From positions 10,230,001 through 10,294,000 of the forward strand of contig CM060733.1 of the NCBI GenBank assembly GCA_030704615.1: DNA of 64,000 nucleotides, in the 5' to 3' direction. The position numbers and the translations under genes are program-made. Positions 21,980 through 33,589 of the stretch are shown piece after piece. This DNA is from Takakia lepidozioides (lineage: Eukaryota; Streptophyta; Takakiopsida; Takakiales; Takakiaceae). The first letter of the stretch is position 1, and each line of letters starts with the position of its first letter. Below the pieces are notes generated by a model. It searched no databases and was not told the DNA's origin. It saw only the letters and a program-made list of their open reading frames with translations.

Positions 21980-23760
21980 TATGATCAATTGTGGAGTGTT
22001 TTCCTTTCAGCACCCTTTATTCATTTGTTGTTGCAATTGGCTTTGGACCAACAAGTGCAACTACCATTGCCATGGGTTCTGCCTTCAATATTTTCTTGCC
22101 ATGGATTCGGATGCAGCACTGACATTAGACCTCAATGAGTCTACTTCTATTTCACTACGGAAAGATGGGCGATTTAGTCAGAGTGAGTCCAAGGTTGAGC
22201 CAAACATGATGCTGAAGCAATGTGAACAACCAGACAACGAAGTTACAAGATGGCTAGACAATAAAAATGAAACTGAATTTTGATTATCAGGCTCGTATAA
22301 ATGCATCCCATGTATGGGACAAGCTCTTGGTGTTCATGTGCCTCCCTCAGTTGTTGAGCCTCTGTCTGCCCTTGATGTTGGGGCAGAACTCTCAACACCA
22401 GTCACAACAAGAAGCTGTAACCTTTCCAGTGACAAAGATTTGTCTTTTCCCAATTGTGCTGCAAGCAAGCTTATGTCTGAAGCAGCAGGCAGTGCCATAG
22501 AGAACTGTCTCTCTTATAGTACAGCAAATGGACATAGTAAAGGCTTCAGATAAAAATTGTTGGGATGTTGTACATTTCCAAAAGAGAGTGTTGGAATCGA
22601 GAGCCATGATCTGCACGATATGGAATGTGGCTTGAATTTTGTAAATGCCACTGGCCACAATGGTCTGCAGGTGCCAGGTAGCACTTCTGATGAACAAAAT
22701 GTGAAAGACAAGGAGCAGTGCCAAAATCCAGGACACGAACACTTGAAAGACATGGGCTTGGTTGGGTGCTTTGATCCCATGGGGGGAAGGTGCCAATGGC
22801 AATATTGATGTTAAGGCAGCACAGGTTGAGGAGCTGGTTACAGGGCCAATAGATGTAGATGACATAGCTGGTGGATTTGATGAGTTTTGGGAGAGGTGGA
22901 AGGTTGTCGACGAATTCACCTTTGATCTGTATTTTAAAATGCAGAGTACTGAAGATGCTGCCCCACTCTTTTAGGTGGAGGGCACCGCCTTGTGCTGGAG
23001 GGACTCACCTGTTTACTACATCAGTTTTTTTAACCAACTCAGGTCATTGAGTAGATGTGGTGGAAGTGCCCATGGTGGCAATAAATTTCATGATGTATTG
23101 ACAGACGATAAGGAGAAAATCAATCCAATCCAATGCTTGGGAGACGACTGTTTGGATATAGCTAAGACACGATGGCACATGGTTACCCAGGCCTTAACCA
23201 TTCTTGGGAAATTGTCTGAGAGGCTGACATATCACAAGTCAGTGCAGTAAACATAGAAGAACACCTCGATGCCTTTATTAAAGAAACTGACATGGTGATC
23301 AATTTATCAAGAGACATGCTTGGCTTCGAATCAGAAGGCAATGACCTGGAGGAAATAAATTATCAAACAAGGGATGAAAAGTGGTCACATGTTCCACTTG
23401 ATAGCAATGGTACACTAAGACAAGGAGTTGATTCAGCTGAAGCTCTTGCCACCCCAATGACAAAAAGTATGGGCAAGGAAGTCTTGCAGCAATATGAACA
23501 CACTTTGGAGAAATCGAAGGATGAGCAACAAAGTGGCAGCATGCTTGTGTTCTCAGATGGTCAAGAGAGCAGTGGTACCCTTGACTGGCTCCCATCTCTT
23601 GCTCAAGTATATGCGGATAAAGACAATGAAACCAGGTCAGAAATGAAGAGACTAGTTCATGACTACCCTGCATATGGCTTGCATGAAGGTGGCACCCAAA
23701 ATGGAGATAGGCAGCAGCAATATCAAGGAAATAGAGATGAGAAACTTAGTTTTTTTTAGG
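21980..23760 (+). pseudogene. Unidentified broken coding region in the CACTA element
   Basis: Several neighbouring frames look like real protein but are broken: 22100-22283 (MDSDAALTLDLNESTSISL...), 22314-22553 continuing after one stop in the same frame to 22808, 22762-22974, and 23292-23759 (MVINLSRDMLGFESEGNDLEEINYQ...). I recognise no domain. It could be the decayed second CACTA product (TNPA-like) or fragments of a captured host gene. A 25-bp stretch at 23658-23682 is identical to the transposase exon at 19440-19464. Confidence 0.4.
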
Positions 23761-25330
23761 CTCAGTGAGGACAGTGAGAAAGGATCAAATCTGCACACAA
23801 TAGATATGCAGGAAAGTGAGGTCATCACACAATGTCATCAAGTGAGGTCATCAATTTGTGTGAAGGAGCCGAAACATGGTAACACTACTTACATCAGGCT
23901 GCATCTCGTGAAACTGGTGAAGGACCTACAAGGAAATACTGGCTGCGCCATACAAAGTTTTGCAGTGTTCCTGACAAGGAACCACCATTGCAACCGTCAT
24001 GTTCTATGGAAATCTCTCTCTCTCTCTTTCTTTCCCACTCACACATGAACCTCTGAAATGGACAATAGAGACCAGAATTGCCTTCATCATCCCCAAAAAC
24101 TATTGGCTGGTGTACTTGAGGTTCAATTTCTTTCAGAGTCTACCATTCAACTTCTAAGAATTGCATCATTTTGTCAAAGAGTCTTGTACAACTTGTCTGA
24201 CATTGTTGAAATTGTGCATAGAAAGTGCGCTTAATGTGGTTGGGCCGCTTTTTTGTGAAGCCAATGCAGAAAATCCGCAACCTGTAATTGTCTATTGTTT
24301 TCACATCCACATGTGACTCTATCAGACTCTACCATTTCCGCACCAACCTCCATCAACTTGTCTGTGGTGAAATTTATTCCCTGCACCAATCCCAAGTCAA
24401 ATTACAACACGGCCTTTAACCATGACAAGAAAATAAGCTTATTGTAGAGTGCCAAAATGCACAAATTTACCTGAGAATAAGCACTTCAATTCGCTATGAT
24501 GTACCGAGTGATAAGAGCCCCATACTAGAAGCAGCACTGCGCCCACTTAGGATGAGACTAACCTTAGTGAGGACATTGCGACCTTGCACAAATAAAACAG
24601 TTTGGCAATTCGTAGAGAGAACACATATACTGGCGGCCAGCCTCAACCTTTCCTTTGTAATATCTTCCCTTATTCGACCGGCCAAGCTGTGATGACGACA
24701 ATGTTGGCCATATCCTAACAGCATTGCATTAAAAAAGAATTCCCAAAATCAAGATCATGAGGGGAAATGTGAAGTTCCCTCTGGAACCTTCCAGACAGAA
24801 TGAAGGGATTGACAGCGAAATAAGGTCAAAAAGAGGGAAGAAGATGCAGGTTCCGATTGGGATTTCGCATCGGGTCTGTAGCTTCATGATGGTGATTGGT
24901 TATAACTGTTAATGGAAGAGCTTCTGATTCCACAGCAGATATTTAAGAGTTTCGATTATAACTTACCAATCTGACACCAGATAACCTTCGTCCATATTAT
25001 CGAACTCTCCCTTCCCATTTGCATCGTCGATGCTTCCATACATGCCCATGAAGGTAGTGTTCCGAATATATTCAAGTAGATGCAGTTGTCGGCTGCGATA
25101 GGATCACCATGCTATCCTGCAATCATCGCATTTGAAGACACGATGCATCGTTCAGCCCTATTGTCGCACACCCCCTCTCTGCAAACTCCACATTCCAAAC
25201 GGCATCCTCTGTAGACTCTTACTTTACAGACTCAATGAAGAATGCGACTTAGTGCTCTATGGTAACTACAAAATGCTTGAGCTATATCAAACCAATAAGG
25301 AACTAACACATGTACTAAGCTGATAGGATT
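23761..25330. other. Interior of the CACTA element, little resolved
   Basis: A minus-strand frame at 24494-24724 (GRIREDITKERLRLAASICVLSTNCQTVLFVQGRN) looks protein-like but I cannot name it. It may be another captured gene scrap. A short CT repeat lies at 24006-24025. Nothing else is supported. Confidence 0.3.
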
Positions 25331-25334
25331 TCGG

Positions 25335-25700
25335 CAAACATGGATGGATGAGTTCATCCAATGGATGGATCCATTCATGTATATACCTTCAAAATGACAC
25401 GTGTAGTAATAAAGTCATATAAATGCCTTTAAAATGCCACGTGTAGTGATTGACTCATATATACGGAGTTATGAAACAATCTGCAGTCATAAGTCACATG
25501 CCATGTCATGTTGTAGATGAACTCATCCAATGGATGAATACATTCGTGTATTGCCTTCAAAATGACACGTGTAACAATGTAGTCGTATAATTAGAGCTGT
25601 GAAAATATCTTTAGTCATGGAGTCAAAAGTTTCCATGATGGACATTTTCAGTCATTTGTATTACTATAATTACGACTACAATTTGATGTGGTATTTGATA
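25335..25700 (-). repeat. Inverted subterminal region of the CACTA element
   Basis: The reverse complement repeats the left subterminal sequence at 14092-14145. It occurs at 25335-25392 and in part again at 25505-25570, interspersed with AATGACACGTGTA and GTCATA motifs. Confidence 0.6.
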
Positions 25701-25974
25701 TATGTTTTTATTTTAAATAAATATTTGATATATTATGAGTCGTTTTTGGAGGCTTCTCATTGTTGAATAATTGGGTCTTTAAGGCTCACGTGGGCCCTGG
25801 ATAGTACTGGCGGGGATGATTTCGGGTGGCCCCGCCGCCACCCCTCACCCGGCCCGGGTCCGCGAGGTAGGGTCTACTGCAAAGGTGGGTCCACCATCCC
25901 AGGCTACGTTGGGGCTGAATGGGGCAGTTTTCTAGGATAAGGGATAAAAAGTTTGTTTGTGTAGCAGCAAGCGA

Positions 25975-26080
25975 CGGGTAATGTGGTGGTTAGGCGCAAT
26001 GAATGGTATCCATATGGTTGCGGGTTAAACTCCGGCCGGCGCTGAATGTGCATTAATGATGGTCTTCTTGTGGGCGAGTT
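25975..26080 (+). mobile_element. Possible diverged tRNA-derived SINE
   Basis: AATGTGGTGGTTAGGCGCAA resembles an A box and GGTTGCGGGTTAAACTCC a degraded B box at tRNA-like spacing. The flanking sequence is GC-rich and has no target duplication that I can see. Confidence 0.4.
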
Positions 26081-26712
26081 TCCCGAAAAAATTTCTAAGT
26101 CCCAAGGCGGGTTGCGGCACGGCCAGCAGACCCAAGGGCGGGTTACGGCGCGGCGAGCAGACCTGAGCAGACCCAAGGGCGGGCAGATCCGGCATGGCGA
26201 GCAGACCCAAGCAAACCTGCCGGGTGGTCGCGGGGAAAGGCGGGGAGATCCAGGGTCCGTATCGTGCACTGCCTGGGCCACACGTGAGAATTTAAGACCC
26301 AATTAATCTAAAATGAGAGCCTTTTTGGAGTCATGGATAGGACGGTTCTGCCCCTCCATTGACACCTGGTAGAAATAGTAGGTTTCCACTGAAATACCGA
26401 CTACAACCGTAAGGTGATGATTTGTAGAGTCATACCAGACGTGTCACAAAACAGTGCAGCGGGAAAAGACATGATTTCTTCTTGTGTGAATGCGTGAGAG
26501 CTTTTGAGTCAAGAGATCTTTGATCTTGTACAAGATCAGCTCAGTCTTTGTCATTGAACATCTTGGCTTCCTATGAAGACACCCACAAGCTGAGAAACCC
26601 CTGAGACTCAACTGTAAGCAATAGTTTGAGCTCGTCATCATAAACCGCAAAAATAATGGGGGTGGCTATGATTGCCGCCTTTTCTCTTCTTCCCCACAAT
26701 TAGGAAACCAAC
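26081..26712. other. GC-rich then ordinary intergenic DNA
   Basis: 26100-26260 repeats GCAGACCCAAG.GCGGG and GGCGAGCAGACC phrases about four times. The two overlapping open frames across it are repeat-driven. No gene is supported. Confidence 0.4.

Positions 26713-26713
<1 letters not shown>

Positions 26714-26764
<51 letters not shown>
26714..26764 (+). repeat. (GA)n microsatellite
   Basis: About 25 uninterrupted GA units following ACCAACTA. The open frames through it (RERERE or SLSLSL) are artefacts. Confidence 0.95.
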
Positions 26765-26767
<3 letters not shown>

Positions 26768-27385
26768 AGATTGTCAAATGAGCGCAGAGTAAGACAGTTC
26801 GGAGCGCGAGAGGAGAAGTCTTTCAGAGCAGGGTTAGAAATAGAGAAGAAATGAAAAGTGGCAGGGGGAGCCCATGAGCCCCAGGTCGGGGGGATGCTAT
26901 TGTGTGAGCATATCCCGCGAGCAGAAAATTTCGTGAGCAGAAATCTGCTCACGCTTGAGGACCTGCCTACCTATAACCGCGGACGTCCAGTCGACTTAGA
27001 AGACCTATTACTGCGCAAAGTGGCCGGTATCACAAGGTCGGTTATGGATGCTGTTGGGATGAATGAGGGATGAATGGCAGATGAATGTCTGTATGATGAA
27101 TGAGACATGGATGAATGAAATAAATGAAATAATACAAAGTTGTTTTGTAGTAGTAGCTCCGAAATCCCCGAGCTCTGAAATCCTTTAAACCATGCTAGTC
27201 TTGCTTGCAAATCAATTGTGAAAGTGCAGTGTATATTGCCAACAATGAATCCACATTGCTTTGTGGATTGAGGAGGGGTTACTTGTCATTTTTCCAGGTA
27301 TCCAAGGTTGAGAGAAAGGCTCACACCCAAATCTAAAGAAGGCAGAGAGGTGAACTCGTGCTTTATAAATAAAAAATTCAAAACA
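26765..27385. other. Intergenic DNA with GCTCACG motifs
   Basis: 26895-26960 contains GTGAGCA, GCGAGCAGAA, GTGAGCAGAA and CTGCTCACGC, i.e. several direct and inverted copies of one core. The same core recurs densely at 29055-29140. No gene is supported. Confidence 0.4.
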
Positions 27386-27389
27386 CGTA

Positions 27390-28505
27390 CTGGGAATTAA
27401 GATGTCGTTGACGACACCTTAATCCCCAGCACCTGCACACACACCGCCTTACCGCCAAGGCTTGTTCGCCATCAGATTTTTTTGGGTGAATTTTTTTGGG
27501 GTTTTTGATTTTTCCATGAATTGTCATATGCTAACTCGTACTGGGAATTAAGATATTGTTGACGACACCTTAATCCCCAGCACCTGCACACACACCACCT
27601 TACCGCCAAGGCTTGTTCGCCATCAGATTTTTGTGGGTTGAAATGTTTTGGGTGAATTTTTTTGGGGTTTTTGGAATTGTCATGTGCCAACTCGTACTGG
27701 GAATTAAGATGTCGTTGACGACACCTTAATCCCCAGCACCTGCACACACACCGCCTTACCGCCAAGGCTGTTCGCCATCAGATTTTTTTGGGTTGAAATT
27801 TTTGGATGAATTTCTTTGGGGTTTTTGGTTTTTCCATGAATTGTCATGTGCCAATTTGTACTGGGAATTAAGATGTCGTTGACGACACCTTAATCCCCAG
27901 CACCTATACACACACCGCCTTACCGCCAAGGCTGTTCGCCATCAGATTTTTTTGGGTTGAAATTTTTTGGGTGAGTTTTTTTGGGGTTTTTGGGTTTTCC
28001 ATGAATTGTCATGTGCCAACTCGTACTGCAAATTAAGATGTCGTTGACGACACCTTAATCTGCCACATTCGGAGAAAAAAAAAAAAAAAAAAAAACGGTT
28101 TTTATTTATTTATTTTTTAAACTTGCTGGGAATTAAGATGTCGTTGACGACACCTTAATCCCCCCAACCTCCACACGCTCCGCCTTGAAAATTCTGTTGA
28201 GGCTGTTGGAATTAAGATGTCGTTGACGACACCTTAATCGCCCCGACCTGCACATGCACTGCCTTCAAATTTTTGTTGGATTTCTGTTTTTTCCATTTTT
28301 AGGCCATAATCTGAAAAGACATGTGGCAGCAGCTGGTGGGATTTAAGATGTCGTTGACGACACCTTAATCGCCGCAACCTGCACAAGTGTCGGCTTTGTA
28401 GTTTTGTTAGATTCAAATTTTCTGGTTTTATGGGATTTTCCATGAAATGTTTGTGGCAACAGGAGGTGGGAATTAAGATGTCATTGACGACACCTTAATC
28501 CCCCT
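27390..28505 (+). repeat. Array of nine 28-bp near-palindromes in a tandem repeat
   Basis: A core with left arm ATTAAGATGTCGT and right arm ACGACACCTTAAT starts at 27396, 27547, 27703, 27867, 28032, 28132, 28211, 28342 and 28472. The arms pair over 13 positions with a single mismatch. The first four or five units also share longer flanks (CCCCAGCACCTGCACACACACCGCC, GCTTGTTCGCCATCAG), giving a unit of about 150-165 bp. Later units share little beyond the core, and spacing drops to 79-131 bp. No open frame is conserved across units. Confidence 0.9.
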
Positions 28506-30185
28506 CCCACCTGGACACACCACCTTCAAAGTTTTTTTGGACTCAATTTTTTGGGTTCATTGTTTTTGGAGGATTTTTTCTGCGATTTTGTTTTGTCCTC
28601 CACTTCTCATGTTCTATCCTCCTCCCTCCACTGCAGCCCCACCCCCATCATAAGAGTCCATAGGTAACTCAAATTTATTCCTGTATGTAATTGCCTTGTA
28701 ACTTCAGCAGTTTCCTTCAAGTTCCCTCAAAGTAAGTATTGCCAGGATCAGCCGACAAATCTGAAATTCATGACACACTCGAAATGCAATTGCTCCACGT
28801 GAAACAAAAACAAAGTCATGGTTCATCCATTTCGGTCATTTCTCATCCAACAGTCATCTACCATTCATCTTTTCCACTTTTCATTCATTCTGAAACCATT
28901 CATCCGTCGGCTTTTTCATCGCACATTCGTACCATCGGTTGTCATGGAGCTTGGATTGTCCCGTCGGATGGGGTGTGCATGCGTCCGTGTATTGTAGTTT
29001 TTGTCCACGGCAATAGGCCCTCTTCTTCCCTCGGTTGTAGGCTCTCATTCACTAATCTGCTCACGCTTGGAATCTGTTCACGCTTTAGGGATTCTGCTCA
29101 CGTTTTCCACTTTAAGCGTGAGCGTGCTCACGAGAGCTGCTCACACGGTAGCTGCCCTCCCCGGGTCGAAGGCCATCTTGGGAGCAACATCAGGTTGGGG
29201 GCACTGTAGGTCTTTGTGTCCCCCAGTGGAACATCTGTCACCATAGATCGACCCGAATCATGAACACTGACGCCCTGGGAGTGGGTGGGGGGGGGATTGG
29301 CTGCTACAACACTCCTACTACACTGACAGCGGCAGAGATGGACGGAGAAGCAGAGGTCAGCGGAGAAGCAGAGATTAAAGGAGCAGTTGAGACGATGGGC
29401 ACACGAGGGGAATTTGGAGTCGGGGCAGCCACAACGGGAAGTAACAAAGAAGAGTCAGAATCCTCTATCTTCTCTTCAGTTCTGGGCTGCTTCCTGTGGG
29501 CCATCTGCCAGCTTCACATGACCAGTGTTGTTTTTTGACAGGTAGCCCTACATTTTTTGTGACAGGTTAAAATGTTTTTTGACTTTCACTGTGACATACA
29601 ACTGTGAGAAAATGCCTTTCACATGACAGGTTGACAGATTTTTGACCTTTCACACAATTTTGTCATATGAAATTGAAACGAAAAATGAAAAGAAGTGTGA
29701 ATTTAAAAAATAAAATAAAATAAAATAAAATGTGAACTTCTTACAACTACAATTAGTGAAACTCCAGTCCGTGAATACATATGGTATTGTCTTTACTATT
29801 TTCATGGGTTCCAACCCAAACATGTAGCATTGTACCACTTATTCTCTAACTATAAGACTTTAGCATTTTTAACCTCTTCATACGTAGTCCCAAGCCTCTC
29901 TTCTTTGAGAGAGATTGTCTTGGCTTATCAATGAGCTAGGAATACAATATGCCAGTTGATTGTAAGTTGAGAGTCATGCAGGATGGTCGTGTCGAATTAG
30001 GTGCAGTGGTTTGAATATGACACCTCCTCCACAACAAATGTTTTTGAAACAAGATTAGGAGAGGGACTCAAGAAGAATTTTTTTGGCATTGCTATGGCTC
30101 TGGGTACACCGTGTAAGGGAGAACAAGTCAAACAGACACTACACGATTTGAACCAGCAATTCATTTTGGCCGCCAGACTCCAGTA
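28506..30185. other. Intergenic stretch, no supported gene
   Basis: Holds a cluster of CTGCTCACGC/GCGTGAGC motifs (29055-29140), an (AAAAT)n run at about 29707-29730, and a repeat phrase TTGACTTTCACTGTGACA (29579-29597) that recurs at 30961-30978. The 156-residue frame at 28739-29209 has no known domain. Confidence 0.4.
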
Positions 30186-30300
30186 CTTAATTGTGCATTT
30201 TACAAAGGTGTATCAAGAGTAAAGACCTAGAAACAAGAAAGCAAGTGCATGCCCACATTATCCAAAATGGATATTTCCAAATATCTGTCTACTCAACACC
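30186..30300 (+). pseudogene. PPR gene fragment
   Basis: Encodes LQRCIKSKDLETRKQVHAHIIQNGYFQISVYSTPGL, a typical N-terminal PPR repeat of plant organelle RNA-binding proteins, which then runs into an A tract (30310-30330). No continuation follows. An isolated remnant, probably carried by a transposable element. Confidence 0.65.
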
Positions 30301-30699
30301 CGGTCTCAAGAAAAAAAAAAAAAAAAAAACTAAGAATAGAGGCTGGAGCACACAGGAAACAAAAAAGGAGAGCCTAACTAAGCTTAGAGGTTTAAGGCTT
30401 GAAACACAAAGAAGGGCAGCTGGCACTCGGCGTTTTATTTATAGGCGAATTTACGCCAGATTCGACCTCAAAAAAAAAAAAAAATTCTGTCGAAAGTCCC
30501 ATGTTTTTCATGGATGAAATTGCCAAATTTCTCCAAATAAAAATAAATTATGGATGCATTTGCCAAATATGGATGATATATATGGATTATGGTACAGAAG
30601 TGGATGATTTCAGTGGATGAACAGAATGTACTGCTATTTTCTGCATAACTCTATAGCCACTCGTGCTGTTTTCCAAATTTCCTAAGAAAAACACTGCTG

Positions 30700-30910
30700 G
30701 CAGTGCTCGGTGAGGCTCCCCTAGGTGGACTTACCAGTAAGATTAACAAAAACTACTAACAATTTGTACCTTTTTTAGCCTCTCCTAGCCTCTAGGTGGA
30801 CTTACTAATAAAATTGCTAATAAGTATCAGTAATCTCTGCAAATTTTCTATTCATTTGTAGCTTTCAGGCTTTGTGAGCCTCACCTAGGTGGACTTAGTA
30901 ATTAAATTAC
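30700..30910 (+). repeat. Degenerate short tandem repeat
   Basis: The phrase CTAGGTGGACTTA followed by an AAT-rich stretch and TATCAG or similar recurs at about 30722, 30793 and 30884, roughly 75-90 bp apart. Confidence 0.55.
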
Positions 30911-31120
30911 CCCTAATTATCAGAAATTTCTGCCTTTCATTTGACAGGCTTTTTTTTTTTTTTGACTTTCAATGTGACAAGCATTTTTTTCTCATTGCCT
31001 TTCTTTTGAGAGGCTCATTTTGTTTTTGCCTTTTTTTGCCTGTCAAATGCCTTGTGACAGGTGCAAAAATCAGCCATGCACATGACACTCCCCATTGCAT
31101 CCAAATCACAAAATGCTTAA

Positions 31121-31761
31121 CCCTTAAGCGCCAAGTGCCATAGTTTGACTTTTTCAGAAAACATGATCCCTTAAGTGAAAAAAAAGGTGTAACTTTCAAA
31201 AAATTAACTTTTTAAAGAACTTGACTGCACATTAGGTGCGTACCTTCCTCCTACATCCACGTGCCAAATTTGAGGCCAATCAGCCCCAGATCCACAAAAT
31301 GCCACCATTGAATGTGGGCCCCATTATTGGGACCCTTTTGAGAAACATATCCATTTTTGGTAATTTTTTAAAGATTTGAGTGACGGGATCAAATGGGATT
31401 GAGGCGAAATTAGCGGGTTTCATCCCCTTTAGATCCCTCATCCAACAAGCCACCAATTTCGCCAATGCATGTGATGCTGCCACTTGGTCAAACCTGGGAA
31501 AATCCCATGTTTCTCTCCCTCTCTCACAGTGTGAAGAATGAAACAACGAGAATTACCTTTATCAAATCGTGACCCCCCTACTTGCGTGTTGAGACCTCTT
31601 TGCAACTTGGCAGATCCGAGGCAATCTGGCAATGAATCTTGGTGTGCCAGGTGCCCAAGAACACTATATATTTTTTTCACACAATTCCATGGAGAATGCA
31701 AAAAGTTATTCAGATTTTTCTAAACCCAAAAGCCCGAAACGGGCTACTGGGCGTTTAAGGG
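31121..31761. mobile_element. piggyBac-like non-autonomous element
   Basis: A 641-bp element flanked on both sides by TTAA (31117-31120 and 31762-31765). Its ends are inverted: CCCTTAAGCGCCAAGT on the left and, reverse-complemented, CCCTTAAACGCCCAGT on the right, 14 of 16 matching by eye. A TTAA target and a CCC-starting end define the piggyBac superfamily. Inside there is no DDE transposase. Two overlapping minus-strand frames (31280-31701) have no recognised domain. TTAA is short, so chance agreement cannot be excluded. Confidence 0.6.
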
Positions 31762-31765
31762 TTAA

Positions 31766-32094
31766 AGAGTCTTCATTAACAGATTAGACAACAATGAAGG
31801 AACCAACCAGAGTCTGCAGTTTAATGGAGTCACCATAATGGCGTCTTCAAGCATCATGACCACTATCCTAGGGACACCGATGTCCCAGTTGTTATCATGA
31901 AAACAGGAATCCACGTCGACCCTGAGAACCACAGCATCCGCAGGCTCATAGACATTAATGCAACGTTAACCTATGTAAACCCCCAAGTGAGCTCCAATTT
32001 CAGGTAGAGATTGCAGGTAATTGCTTGGGAGAAAGGGTAAGGCTAGCATTCTAGGCCTACAAGTGATCCCTTCACGGCGGCCCCAATCGCGAGT
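31766..32094. other. Intergenic DNA
   Basis: No gene or repeat is supported between the piggyBac-like element and the LINE ORF1 remnant. Confidence 0.4.
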
Positions 32095-32760
32095 TCATAG
32101 AAACAGATGAACCCTGAAACGGGACTTTTGAGTGTTGAAGCACAGAGCCTTGGCGGCGTCTTCCTTAGAGACAAAGGAGACCGAGAAGAAGCTAGCATGA
32201 TAGAAGTTATGTTTCAGACCAACGGCAGCACCGAGGTGCTCAATGACCCAGGTTCGCGCCCAAGTGCGATCTCGCACTTGTCCTGGGAAATGGAGCAGAA
32301 TGCCATGAGAAGCAACAGTGTCAAACTGAGATTTAACGATTTCTATGTTCAAATCCAACACTGGCTGTGTGTCCAGTGTTGGAGCAGCATTGTCTTGCCA
32401 CACAACCAAGCCAGAATTGGAGGAAGGAAGAGGAGGGGTAAGCTGAAGGTCACACCCTAAAATGGAGCCCAAAACCTCAGCCAAAGAGCGCCTCGCAGTC
32501 AGCTACGGGGGGCCTTTACCATCATGTGGCCCAATGCGCTTCTGTTGAGCTGGGTCCCCTCCTGAGGCCATATCAGATAGGCATGAAACGAGAGGGGTGG
32601 CAGAAAACGAACAGAGAAGTGGGGGAGAGAGACAAAACAGGGTGAGAGAAGAGGGGAAGGAAGGCTTCTCACCTGTGTAGCGTCACAGCACAGACTCCGA
32701 GGCGAGGCATAAGGAAGGGTAAACCGTCTTTCCCATCCATCCAGCTCTAGTGGCGGCAAA
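32095..32760 (-). pseudogene. LINE ORF1-like remnant
   Basis: The minus-strand frame 32095-32484 contains VRDRTWARTWVIEHLGAAVGLKHNFYHASFFSVSFVSKEDAAKALCFNTQKSRFRVHLFL. This resembles the RRM-like/DUF4283-type domain at the start of plant LINE ORF1 proteins, which bind element RNA. The neighbouring frame 32499-32759 may be its N-terminal flank after a break. No zinc knuckle or ORF2 follows in the same direction. Recognition is by pattern only. Confidence 0.4.
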
Positions 32761-33589
32761 TTGTCACCCTGTAAGAGCAGTTATTCATGAAAGCAGAGAG
32801 GGAACCATAAAGAGGAGAAGGAGGATGGAACTGCCAATGAGAAGTCAAGTTCAAGCAAGTCATCACCCTCAACCAGGGGACAGGTACTGCAAACTCAGGA
32901 GAATGACACAGAACCCTGTCAAAGGATAGCAATCGATGACAATCCTTCTCTCATGCAGAGAGCACAAAATGACAGTGAAACCAAGGAATGCAAAGCGGGG
33001 ATTAATAGAAGTCCCCATCAATGAAAGGGCGAGAGGGGCGTGAAGCACTTACAAGAGAAGAGTAGAGAAGGAGGGGGAACAGAGGAGGCCGCCACGCCTA
33101 AGTCCCGAAGAACCAAAGAGGAGAGCGGAAATCGTGGAGCTCTGTCCCCCATTCTTGAGAGTTGCTACAGTCCCTAACATACCTTTGGCCATGTTTTTGG
33201 AGCCTGACTGAATATATCTAATCACAGTATTGTAATTTGAACTCGCGGACTGAATGCCAAATGCCGATGAACTTCTCAGTTGACATACTGCTGATGTTCT
33301 AACTTCAAATGAACTGTATCATTATTGCAGTGTAGTTTACTCATGCTTTAAATTATTACTAATTTCAATCTTAATAACTTGTAATTTAGTGAGATAAGCT
33401 TGGAGGCCGCAGCCACCAAACGAGGCAAACTTAAAAGATTGGTTCAATCCTTGAAAGTGGCTTGAAATCATAATTGGAAGGTGCAATCTGCTAGGGTCTG
33501 GGCAATATTCATCATCAAATCACTGTACCACTGTACCCTCCATATCTTCATAGATGATATTGTACTGGTAGTACAGTACCTGAGGTGAA

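Larger units (their letters stand above)
13720..25700 (+). mobile_element. Decayed CACTA (En/Spm-type) transposon, right end not found
   Basis: The left end at 13720 reads CACTAGTACATATTGTCG and runs into TTTTTATGACTAC, with many TGACTAC/GTAGTCATA subterminal motifs downstream. A subterminal stretch AAGGTATATACATGAATGG with TCATCCATTGGATGA (about 14092-14145) recurs inverted at about 25335-25392, and again in part at 25505-25570, supporting two ends of one element. The transposase coding lies between. No CACTA-type right terminus is seen around 25650-25750, where symmetry predicts it, so the right end is lost or diverged. Further CACTA-like left ends at 14771 and 16492 show nesting. The boundary at 25700 is an estimate. 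Confidence 0.6.

Noticed and set aside
26638-26952. Frames with RERERE or SLSLSL runs as proteins
   Set aside because: They are translations of the GA microsatellite.
27390-28505. CRISPR array
   Set aside because: Regular repeats with spacers at first sight, but spacings of 79-165 bp, homologous spacers and a eukaryotic setting exclude it.
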